A DNA stretch of 5,162 nucleotides. Origin: Desulfobacterales bacterium. Lineage in GTDB: Bacteria; Desulfobacterota; Desulfobacteria; Desulfobacterales; JAFDCJ01. Position 1 is the first letter of the stretch. The number at the start of each line of letters is the position of its first letter. Below are positions 1-4,974 of this stretch, in pieces. The stretch covers positions 1 through 5,162 of the forward strand of contig JAOZSC010000225.1 in NCBI GenBank assembly GCA_029939875.1. The letters are read 5' to 3'. Made by a program: the position numbers and the translations under genes. A model generated the notes under the pieces. That model was not told the DNA's origin. It searched no databases and saw nothing but the letters and a program-made list of their open reading frames with translations.

Positions 1-186
1 ATGTGCCGCCAGCCGCTGGGAAAAATGACCCTCAACGGTGTAAAGGTGGTGCTGGTGGCTGCCCGCACGGTTTATGCTCAATCCCCTGAAATCCTGCAGC
101 CGGTGGCCGATTTTTTCAACGTCGATATCGGACAGCGTCTGGAAAATCCGGAAAACTGGGCGGGGCTATATTACGAGCAATACTAA
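1..186 (+). CDS. C-terminal fragment of an unidentified protein
   Basis: The reading frame is open from the first base and ends at a TAA at 184-186, giving 61 visible residues. It begins with an ATG at base 1, but no upstream sequence is available to show a ribosome-binding site, so this Met may be internal to a longer protein cut by the window edge. The fragment has a hydrophobic stretch near its start (VKVVLVAARTVYA) that looks like a beta strand and turn, followed by an acidic, aromatic tail ending in LYYEQY. There is no cysteine motif after residue 2, no signal peptide and no membrane segment. I do not recognise the family and assign no function. It converges on the minus-strand gene to its right, with a 72-base gap between the two stop codons. 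Confidence 0.55.
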   Translation: MCRQPLGKMTLNGVKVVLVAARTVYAQSPEILQPVADFFNVDIGQRLENPENWAGLYYEQY

Positions 187-258
187 ACTATTTCCATCCA
201 TAAATGGTCTTTTTCTTTTCATTCATCATTCGACGTTGGATGTTCGAAGTTCGTCCTT
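187..258. repeat. Convergent intergenic gap with degenerate 7-base repeats
   Basis: This short gap lies between two converging genes. From 229 to 256 the sequence falls into consecutive 7-base blocks that mostly begin TTCG or TTGG (first block TTCGACG, third block TTCGAAG), and the phase continues into the 3' end of the minus-strand gene. To the left, a weak 4-bp hairpin (CCAT 194-197 with ATGG 204-207) is followed by a T-rich stretch at 208-219. That could serve as a poor terminator for the left gene, but the stem is too short to call one. Confidence 0.4.
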
Positions 259-1050
259 TCAAGGACTGGTCTTGCCCTGAACCCCCTCTTTTTTAAACAG
301 CAATCCCTTGAGCCATTTGAGCCCGAACTGCAGCAGGGCGATTTCATCGTTTCTGATTTTTTCGACCGTGGCCGCATCCACTTCGTAGCGCTTCAAAAAC
401 GAACTTTCAAAAACGAACTGCTTGAACTTATCAATATTGTAGCTGACCAGAAAAAACATTTTCTTGCTCTGCTCGGTTAGCTTGATATTGGGAGGAAATG
501 AGCGTTTTCTGACCAGCAGATCGGTCCATTCGGCGTTGATCCGGTCGCGAAGATCCACACCCTGGTCTTCGCGCCACTGCTCAACCGTCCAGGGAGTATC
601 TTCTTCAAAACCCAGGCAATGGGGCTCGTGGACTAAAAAATAAACCGCATCGCCCTCCGCATCCTCTTTGTGACTCAGATTGGCCACTCCCAGGGGATAG
701 TAACGGCAGGTGGTCGGCCGGTCAGTGTAAACCAAACATCCCTCCTTGCGGACAAAGGGACAGGCCTTGGTGTCGGTGGTGGAGCCTTCTTCCTCCAGAA
801 ATTTCATCGTTACCATCGGAAGATCGGTTTTTTCCAGAATCTGCGGCTCGGTATAAAGGGCCAGAAACTGTTCAGAAGAAAGCTGCAGGCGGTTTTTCAG
901 TTGGATAATGTCATAGGGGGTTAAAATGATATTGATATCCCGGCAACAGCGGGTGAAACACTTGATCTCTTTGTGGCACTTGAAGTTGAACCGGCTGTCG
1001 GGGCCCAGCATGACCGGGTCTATACGGGCCTTTGTTTCGGGTTTGTCCAT
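259..1050 (-). CDS. YkgJ family cysteine-cluster (putative Fe/Zn-binding) protein
   Basis: This 263-residue soluble protein has the hallmark of the YkgJ / CxxCxxCC family (Pfam PF03692), whose members are thought to bind iron or zinc and whose biochemical role is mostly unknown. What is seen: an N-terminal cysteine group at Cys25, Cys31, Cys35 and Cys36 (the CC pair), then a second group at Cys97, Cys105 and Cys115 in the context ACPF...GCLVY...RPTTCRYYPLG, and an eighth cysteine, Cys145, in HEPHCLG. The RP-x-x-C-R-x-[YF]-P sequence is typical of the family. Residues from about 150 to 263 form a charged, helical-looking tail without cysteines. No signal peptide or membrane helix is present, so it is probably cytoplasmic. 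The ATG at 1048-1050 is supported by AAGGA (minus strand, 1059-1063) eight bases upstream. It is divergent from ilvE and stands alone on its strand, so neighbours give no hint of function. Confidence 0.85.
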   Translation of the reverse strand: MDKPETKARIDPVMLGPDSRFNFKCHKEIKCFTRCCRDINIILTPYDIIQLKNRLQLSSEQFLALYTEPQILEKTDLPMVTMKFLEEEGSTTDTKACPFVRKEGCLVYTDRPTTCRYYPLGVANLSHKEDAEGDAVYFLVHEPHCLGFEEDTPWTVEQWREDQGVDLRDRINAEWTDLLVRKRSFPPNIKLTEQSKKMFFLVSYNIDKFKQFVFESSFLKRYEVDAATVEKIRNDEIALLQFGLKWLKGLLFKKEGVQGKTSP

Positions 1051-1081
1051 GGGTTATATCCTTACGGAAAAAAAGTTGAGG

Positions 1082-1143
1082 GTTCAAGGTATACTTCAAA
1101 GCCCTGCCTTAGGGCTGTGAGCCTTGAACATAGAACCTGGAAC
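1082..1143. repeat. Nested inverted repeat with adjoining 7-base repeats
   Basis: The outer arms GTTCAAGG (1082-1089) and CCTTGAAC (1122-1129) are perfect inverted copies. Inside them, AGCCCT (1100-1105) and AGGGCT (1111-1116) form a second perfect hairpin with a five-base loop (1106-1110). From 1123 to 1143 the right arm continues as three 7-base blocks ending in GAAC (CTTGAAC, ATAGAAC, CTGGAAC). It lies in the 5' leader side of the minus-strand gene and between divergent genes, so it is unlikely to be an ordinary terminator. It looks like a dispersed intergenic repeat, though no second full copy exists in this window. Confidence 0.6.
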
Positions 1144-1167
1144 CGATCCGTTTAATAAACTTAGTTC

Positions 1168-1195
1168 TTGATTTATCGGCAGAATATACTATACC
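1168..1195 (+). promoter_or_regulatory. Possible promoter for ilvE
   Basis: TTGATT (1168-1173) and TATACC (1190-1195) are separated by 16 bases and resemble a sigma-70 -35/-10 pair. An overlapping TATACT (1185-1190) matches the -10 consensus better but is only 11 bases from TTGATT. The implied leader would be about 90 bases. The region is AT-rich and lies directly upstream of ilvE, but the match is modest and no regulator site is recognised. Confidence 0.25.
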
Positions 1196-1289
1196 GGTTT
1201 AATAAAAGCGAACTGTTTTCCATTTTTCGGAAATTTTTTAAAGCACACATAATAAAGTTCAGGCACCCTATCCATTCGAGGAGAAAACC

Positions 1290-2354
1290 ATGGACACACC
1301 CATCACACACAGCCAAACGCTGAAATCGAAGCCGGATGCCACCGCACTGGGTTTCGGCACAAATTTTACCGATCATATGTTCAATATGGATTACACCGCT
1401 GATAAGGGGTGGCATGCGCCGCGCATCGAACCGTATGCTCCCATTGAAATGGATCCGGCCACCATGTTCCTGCATTACGGGCAGGGTGTTTTCGAAGGGC
1501 TCAAGGCCTATCGCACCGCAACCGGCAAAATCCAGCTTTTCCGGCCCCAGGAAAACATCAAACGGCTCAACCGCTCCTGCAAGCGCCTGTGTATCCCCGC
1601 CGTTGACGAAAACATGGTCCTCGATGCCATGAAACAGCTTATCAGCCTGGAAAAAGACTGGGTTCCCGATGCACCGGAAACCTCTTTGTATATCCGTCCC
1701 ACGATCATTGCCATGGATCCGTTTCTAGGCGTCCGCGCGTCGTACACCTATCGACTTTTCATTATCCTTTCACCGGTGGGGGCTTACTACCCGGAAGGAT
1801 TCAACCCGGTGAAAATCATGGTGACCTCGGACTACGTGCGCGCCGTGCGCGGCGGTGTGGGCGAAGCCAAAACTCCCGGAAACTACGCCGCCAGCCTTCT
1901 GGCCGGAGAACAGGCCCACGATGCCGGTTACACGCAGGTATTGTGGCTCGACGGCGTGGAGCAAAAATACCTTGAAGAAGTCGGCGCCATGAATATATTT
2001 TTTGTCATCGACAATGAAATTATCACGCCGGCTTTAAACGGCAGCATCCTGCCGGGCATTACCCGGGATTCGGTGATCGAACTGGCCCGGCACTGGAACG
2101 AGCGCGTGTCCGAACGCAAAATCAGCATTGATGAATTGATGGAGGCCCACGACGCCGGCAAGCTACAGGAAGGCTTCGGTGCAGGCACAGCGGCCGTCAT
2201 CTCGCCGGTGGGAGAAATCAAATACCGTGACCGGGTGATCACCATCGCCGACAACCGGGTGGGACCCGTGGCTCAAAAATACTACCAGGCCATAACCGAC
2301 ATCCAGTACGGCAAAGCCGATGATCCCAAGAGCTGGATCGTGCCGGTGTCTTGA
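1290..2354 (+). CDS. ilvE: Branched-chain amino acid aminotransferase
   Basis: This 354-residue cytoplasmic PLP enzyme interconverts Leu, Ile and Val with their 2-oxo acids, using glutamate/2-oxoglutarate as amino partner. It is a fold-type IV aminotransferase. Its length and motifs match the longer BCAT branch shared with many bacteria and eukaryotes (about 340-360 residues) rather than the shorter E. coli form. What is seen: the N-terminal FLHYGQGVFEGLKAYR segment (60-75); the catalytic lysine, most likely Lys194, in GEAKTPGNYAAS; the EEVGAMN segment (229-235), whose Glu230 should contact the PLP ring nitrogen; LPGITRDSV (254-262); and the phosphate-binding GAGTAAVISPVG (297-308). The CXXC redox motif of mammalian BCAT is not apparent. 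The start is supported by GAGGAG six bases upstream. It is probably transcribed alone: the gene to the left is divergent and a strong inverted repeat follows its stop. Confidence 0.95.
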   Translation: MDTPITHSQTLKSKPDATALGFGTNFTDHMFNMDYTADKGWHAPRIEPYAPIEMDPATMFLHYGQGVFEGLKAYRTATGKIQLFRPQENIKRLNRSCKRLCIPAVDENMVLDAMKQLISLEKDWVPDAPETSLYIRPTIIAMDPFLGVRASYTYRLFIILSPVGAYYPEGFNPVKIMVTSDYVRAVRGGVGEAKTPGNYAASLLAGEQAHDAGYTQVLWLDGVEQKYLEEVGAMNIFFVIDNEIITPALNGSILPGITRDSVIELARHWNERVSERKISIDELMEAHDAGKLQEGFGAGTAAVISPVGEIKYRDRVITIADNRVGPVAQKYYQAITDIQYGKADDPKSWIVPVS

Positions 2355-2372
2355 AGTGGGAATGCGGAAGGT

Positions 2373-2444
2373 GGATAACTGATAGCTCATAGCTGATAGT
2401 AAAGTAAGGATCATGTTATTTTGACTATCAGCTATGGTTCTATG
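2373..2444. repeat. Perfect 13-bp inverted repeat built from 7-base repeats
   Basis: CATAGCTGATAGT (2388-2400) is repeated as its exact reverse complement ACTATCAGCTATG (2424-2436), with a 23-base spacer. The left arm belongs to four consecutive 7-base blocks (2373-2400, consensus TGATAGC). The right arm belongs to three blocks in the opposite orientation (2424-2444, for example GCTATGG and TTCTATG). Transcribed from ilvE it could fold as a stem-loop and might end or protect the ilvE transcript. It has no following T-run, so it is not a typical intrinsic terminator. The first block starts 18 bases after the ilvE stop codon. Confidence 0.75.
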
Positions 2445-2478
2445 AAAAATCAGGGAACAGGAACTGACACCAGGTAAT

Positions 2479-3882
2479 ATGAAACACTCCGATACGACAG
2501 GTTTTTTGCCGGCTTTCATCGACAAAATGCAGGCCGAAGGCTTACCGTCTCGGGTAATCGACACCTTTGCCTACTACTACTATAAAGTGATCACGGGCGA
2601 AACCGGCTTGGTGTATGACAAAGACATCCAGCCGGTGCAGCCCGATAACATGGCTGACTTCAAACAACTCGCAGCGTACGCCCCTGTCGGCCATGAGGCG
2701 TTTCATCAGACCGTACGCATCGTCTTAAACGGTGGCCTTGGCACCAGCATGGGCCTGATCGGGCCCAAATCCCTGATCAAAATAAAGGACGGCCACTCAT
2801 TTCTGGACATCATCATACGGCAGGCGACAACCAGCGGGGTAAAGCTGGCCTTCATGAACAGCTTCAACACCCATGACGAAACCCGGGCGGCCCTGTCCAG
2901 ACGCAAAACAGAGCCGTTGCCCCTCATGTTTTTGCAGCATCGATTTCCCAAGGTGCTCCGCAAGGACTACTCACCGGCGGTGTGGCCGCAAAACCCACTG
3001 CTGGAATGGAATCCTCCCGGCCACGGCGATGTCTATACCGCCCTGCTGACCTCCGGCACACTCCGGGACCTGCTGGATGAAGGCATCATGTATGCGTTTA
3101 TCTCCAACTGCGACAATCTTGGCGCCCGGATGGATGAATCCCTGCTGGGATATTTCGTGAAACATCAGTTTCCGTTTATGATGGAGGTGGCGGAAAAAAC
3201 GCCGGCAGACATCAAGGGCGGCCACCTGGCCCGGCACAAAAGCGGACGGATGATTCTGCGCGAAGCGGCCCAGTGCCCAGCCGATGAGCTGGATGCCTTT
3301 CTGGACATCCGCCGTTACCGGTTTTTCAATACCAATAACATCTGGGTCAATCTTAACGCACTGTGCACCTTGTTCGACGAACAGCGAATGATTAATCTGC
3401 CCCTGATTCTCAACCCCAAAACCCTGGATCCCAGGGACAAAAACAGCCCGCCGGTGTATCAGATCGAATCCGCCATGGGATCGGCCATCGCCCTGTTTGA
3501 CGGCGCGATGGCCGTGCAGGTTCCCAGAACCCGTTTTTATCCGGTTAAAACCTGCAATGACCTGCTGGCGGTGCGATCCGACTGCTTCGTACGCAGCGAA
3601 GATGAAACGGTACAGCTCAACCCCCGGCGCAAGGCCCGCAAAAACACCGCGGTTGTAAAAATCAAACTGGATCCCAGATATTACGGCACCCTCGACAGGC
3701 TGGAAAAACGACTGACCGGTGCCGTGCCTTCCCTGCTGGAATGCGACTCGCTGGTCGTGGAAGGAGACGTGCGTTTTGAAAAAAATGTGACTATCAAAGG
3801 ATCGGTGTGCATTAAAAATCGGCAGCCGTCTCAAGCGGTCATCAAGGCTGAATCGGTTATCGATCAGGATTTGGTGTTCTAA
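2479..3882 (+). CDS. UTP-glucose-1-phosphate uridylyltransferase, eukaryotic (UDPGP) type
   Basis: This 467-residue enzyme makes UDP-glucose from UTP and glucose 1-phosphate, supplying polysaccharide and envelope synthesis. It belongs to the UDPGP family (Pfam PF01704) typical of eukaryotes, not to the short GalU family usual in bacteria. What is seen, in family order: the nucleotide-binding loop LNGGLGTSMG (83-92) with GPKSLI (95-100); MNSFNTHDET (126-135); PPGHGDVY (179-186); SNCDNLGA (209-216), whose Asp212 should bind metal; the IKGGHL region (245-250); NTNNIWVNL (284-292); ESAMGSAI (330-337); and RFYPVKTCNDLL (352-363). Residues from about 421 to 463 resemble the C-terminal left-handed beta-helix of the family. 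The LNGGLGTSMG form separates it from UDP-N-acetylglucosamine pyrophosphorylases. The N-terminal FIDKM...GLP matches the family start region, and an in-frame stop at 2443-2445 rules out an earlier ATG. The ribosome-binding site is poor (AGGT only three bases before the ATG). Confidence 0.93.
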   Translation: MKHSDTTGFLPAFIDKMQAEGLPSRVIDTFAYYYYKVITGETGLVYDKDIQPVQPDNMADFKQLAAYAPVGHEAFHQTVRIVLNGGLGTSMGLIGPKSLIKIKDGHSFLDIIIRQATTSGVKLAFMNSFNTHDETRAALSRRKTEPLPLMFLQHRFPKVLRKDYSPAVWPQNPLLEWNPPGHGDVYTALLTSGTLRDLLDEGIMYAFISNCDNLGARMDESLLGYFVKHQFPFMMEVAEKTPADIKGGHLARHKSGRMILREAAQCPADELDAFLDIRRYRFFNTNNIWVNLNALCTLFDEQRMINLPLILNPKTLDPRDKNSPPVYQIESAMGSAIALFDGAMAVQVPRTRFYPVKTCNDLLAVRSDCFVRSEDETVQLNPRRKARKNTAVVKIKLDPRYYGTLDRLEKRLTGAVPSLLECDSLVVEGDVRFEKNVTIKGSVCIKNRQPSQAVIKAESVIDQDLVF

Positions 3883-4030
3883 GATAGATTTATCGCGCGT
3901 GCTTGCATCCTGTGCGGCGGGGCTTCGCTCGAAGCGCAGTAGGCAAAGAGGTACTATTTTTTTTATGGTTAGTAGGTATTGCTGCATTACAAAAAAATTA
4001 TTAAACTTTGGAAATGAAAAGGAGATTAAA
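3883..4030 (+). other. Intergenic region upstream of the ferredoxin
   Basis: The left half is GC-rich. A small hairpin, GCTTC (3922-3926) with GAAGC (3931-3935), can be extended by TGCG (3913-3916) with CGCA (3935-3938) across a bulge. It is followed 18 bases later by a run of eight T (3957-3964). This may form a loose terminator for the pyrophosphorylase gene, but the T-run is too distant for a standard one. The right half (3965-4016) is AT-rich and is the natural place for the ferredoxin promoter. TTGCTG (3979-3984) and TAAACT (4002-4007) have 17-base spacing but match poorly and would leave almost no leader. No clear Fur or PerR box is seen. Confidence 0.35.
4017..4024 (+). promoter_or_regulatory. 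Ribosome-binding site that fixes the ferredoxin start
   Basis: AAAAGGAG lies six bases before the ATG at 4031. The same frame is open back to a GTG at 3899, but the extra 44 residues have no ribosome-binding site and no resemblance to ferredoxins, so the internal ATG is the real start. Confidence 0.85.
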
Positions 4031-4225
4031 ATGAAGGCAAAAGTCACAAAGGACTGCATGGGAGACCGGCTTTGCAACAATCTTTGTCCCGAGGTTTTCG
4101 AATACGACGAGGATGAATTGAAATCCAAAGTCAAATTTGACGAAATTCCGGGAGAATACAAAGATCTGGTGAGACAAGCCGCCGAAGAATGCGGCGCCCA
4201 CGCCATTGAAATCGAGGAAGACTAA
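4031..4225 (+). CDS. Small single-cluster ferredoxin with Asp at the second ligand position
   Basis: This 64-residue acidic electron carrier matches the small one-cluster bacterial/archaeal ferredoxins of about 60-65 residues. What is seen: Cys9-x-x-Asp12-x-x-Cys15-x-x-x-Cys19-Pro, then EVFEYDED, and a C-terminal AAEECGAHAIEIEED in which Cys54 replaces the usual CP cysteine. By family knowledge the cluster ligands would be residues 9, 12, 15 and 54. Asp at the second position is known from Pyrococcus furiosus ferredoxin and Desulfovibrio africanus ferredoxin III, where it allows conversion between [3Fe-4S] and [4Fe-4S] forms. Cys19 corresponds to a cysteine that forms a disulfide in the Pyrococcus protein, but no partner cysteine exists here. 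Proline after the last cysteine is replaced by Gly55. It is followed in the same direction by rubrerythrin and is a plausible electron donor to it; that link is inferred from position only. Confidence 0.9.
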   Translation: MKAKVTKDCMGDRLCNNLCPEVFEYDEDELKSKVKFDEIPGEYKDLVRQAAEECGAHAIEIEED

Positions 4226-4237
4226 ACAGCGGACGCA

Positions 4238-4293
4238 GCAACCGGAGCGCACCGAAACCGCCACCGGCGGTTTCGGCTAAATGCGCAACCGGA
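4238..4293 (+). repeat. Perfect 11-bp hairpin flanked by 9-bp direct repeats
   Basis: CCGAAACCGCC (4252-4262) and GGCGGTTTCGG (4266-4276) are exact inverted copies with a three-base ACC loop, a very stable GC-rich stem. The hairpin is flanked by identical GCAACCGGA copies at 4238-4246 and 4285-4293. GCGC tetramers at 4247-4250 and 4283-4286 could extend the stem across unpaired bases. No T-run follows, so intrinsic termination is not expected to be complete. The hairpin sits 26 bases after the ferredoxin stop and 34 bases before the rubrerythrin ATG, where it could act as a transcript-stabilising or processing element that sets the ratio of the two proteins. Confidence 0.85.
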
Positions 4294-4296
4294 TGG

Positions 4297-4302
4297 AAAG
4301 GA
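4297..4302 (+). promoter_or_regulatory. Ribosome-binding site that fixes the rubrerythrin start
   Basis: AAAGGA lies eight bases before the ATG at 4311. An in-frame ATG at 4281 would add ten residues but has no ribosome-binding site and lies against the hairpin. The 4311 start gives the typical rubrerythrin N-terminus and places the first iron ligand at residue 20, as in the Desulfovibrio protein. Confidence 0.8.
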
Positions 4303-4310
4303 TTTTTACA

Positions 4311-4886
4311 ATGGGAAAATTCAGAGAAAGCCGAACGGCAAAAAACCTGCTGGGCTCTTTTGCCGGAGAATCCCAGGCCCGCAACCGGTACACCTATTTT
4401 GCCAGAAGGGCCGCAGAAGAAGGTTATGACCAGATTGCCGAAATATTCGAGGAAACCGCTGACAACGAGTGCGAGCATGCCCTGCGGTTCTTCAAATTTT
4501 TTAACGGCGGTGAACTGGAAATTACCGCCAGTTTCCCTGCAGGGGTTATTGGCAGCACTCATGACAACCTGCTGGCGGCGGCAGCCGGCGAAAAATTTGA
4601 GCATTCAGAGCTGTACCCGGGTTTCGCAAAAATCGCCCGCGAGGAGGGCTTTGAACGGGCGGCCGACACCTGGGATGCCATTTGTGTTTCTGAAAAACAG
4701 CATGAGAAACGCTACCGTGAACTGGCTGCCAATATTGAAAGCGGTGCGGTCTTCAAACGCAGCCAGGAGGTGGTCTGGAAATGCCGCAATTGCGGTTATC
4801 TGCATGTGGGACCGGAAGCGCCGGAACAATGCCCTGCCTGTGCGATGCCCCGGGATGTTTTTGAACTGCTCGCAGAAAACTGGTAA
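4311..4886 (+). CDS. rbr: Rubrerythrin
   Basis: This 191-residue cytoplasmic non-haem iron protein reduces hydrogen peroxide to water in anaerobes, with electrons supplied by rubredoxin or ferredoxin. Residues 1 to about 145 form the ferritin-like four-helix diiron domain. The expected ligands are Glu20 (GESQARNRY), Glu53 and His56 (NECEH), Glu94 and Glu97 (GEKFEH), and Glu128 and His131 (SEKQH). Their numbering follows Desulfovibrio vulgaris rubrerythrin closely, with one residue inserted before the last pair. Residues from about 153 to 191 are the rubredoxin-like domain, with Cys158-x-x-Cys161-Gly and Cys174-Pro-Ala-Cys177 to hold one iron. Length is normal and all key residues are present. 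Cys54 lies directly beside the ligand Glu53, a position I would not expect to be cysteine in most family members. It follows the ferredoxin gene in the same direction with an 85-base gap containing a strong hairpin, suggesting a shared peroxide-defence transcript. Confidence 0.96.
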   Translation: MGKFRESRTAKNLLGSFAGESQARNRYTYFARRAAEEGYDQIAEIFEETADNECEHALRFFKFFNGGELEITASFPAGVIGSTHDNLLAAAAGEKFEHSELYPGFAKIAREEGFERAADTWDAICVSEKQHEKRYRELAANIESGAVFKRSQEVVWKCRNCGYLHVGPEAPEQCPACAMPRDVFELLAENW

Positions 4887-4974
4887 ATGGGTCGGTACAG
4901 GGTTCAAAGGTTACAACTGGTTTTATTTTATATTTGACGCTGATGAGTTTTCAACCCTGACGTTGCCGGGTTAT

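Larger units (their letters stand above)
1051..1289. other. Divergent intergenic region between the YkgJ gene and ilvE
   Basis: This 239-base gap must hold the promoters of both flanking genes. The YkgJ side (1082-1143) is occupied by a nested inverted repeat and 7-base repeats. The ilvE side (1150-1289) is AT-rich, with a possible promoter at 1168-1195, a 10-bp direct repeat around it, and a Shine-Dalgarno GAGGAG at 1278-1283, six bases before the ilvE ATG. I see no T-box, no leader peptide rich in Ile, Leu or Val codons, and no strong attenuator. Confidence 0.6.

Noticed and set aside
1217..1239. TTTCC / GGAAA hairpin followed by T-run as an ilvE attenuator
   Set aside because: The stem is five mostly A-T pairs, and there is no leader peptide or alternative pairing to support attenuation.
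1173..1475. Minus-strand open frame over the start of ilvE
   Set aside because: It is an antisense shadow lacking a ribosome-binding site and motifs.
2421..2450. TTGACT as the -35 box of a pyrophosphorylase promoter
   Set aside because: It is a good -35 match, but no acceptable -10 sequence lies at 16-18 bases, and it overlaps the inverted repeat arm.
3899..4030. N-terminal extension of the ferredoxin starting at GTG 3899
   Set aside because: No ribosome-binding site, no family resemblance in the extra 44 residues, and a strong site directly before ATG 4031.
2971..4206. A 411-residue open frame on the minus strand across the pyrophosphorylase gene
   Set aside because: It is the antisense shadow of a well-recognised gene, has no recognisable motifs, and runs across the intergenic gap into the ferredoxin.
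4281..4310. Ten-residue extension of rubrerythrin starting at ATG 4281
   Set aside because: No ribosome-binding site, and ATG 4311 gives the normal family N-terminus with AAAGGA at good spacing.
4898..4959. Inverted pair CAGGGTT / AACCCTG after rubrerythrin as a bidirectional terminator
   Set aside because: Only seven base pairs with a 48-base loop and no T-run beside the stem; too weak to call.
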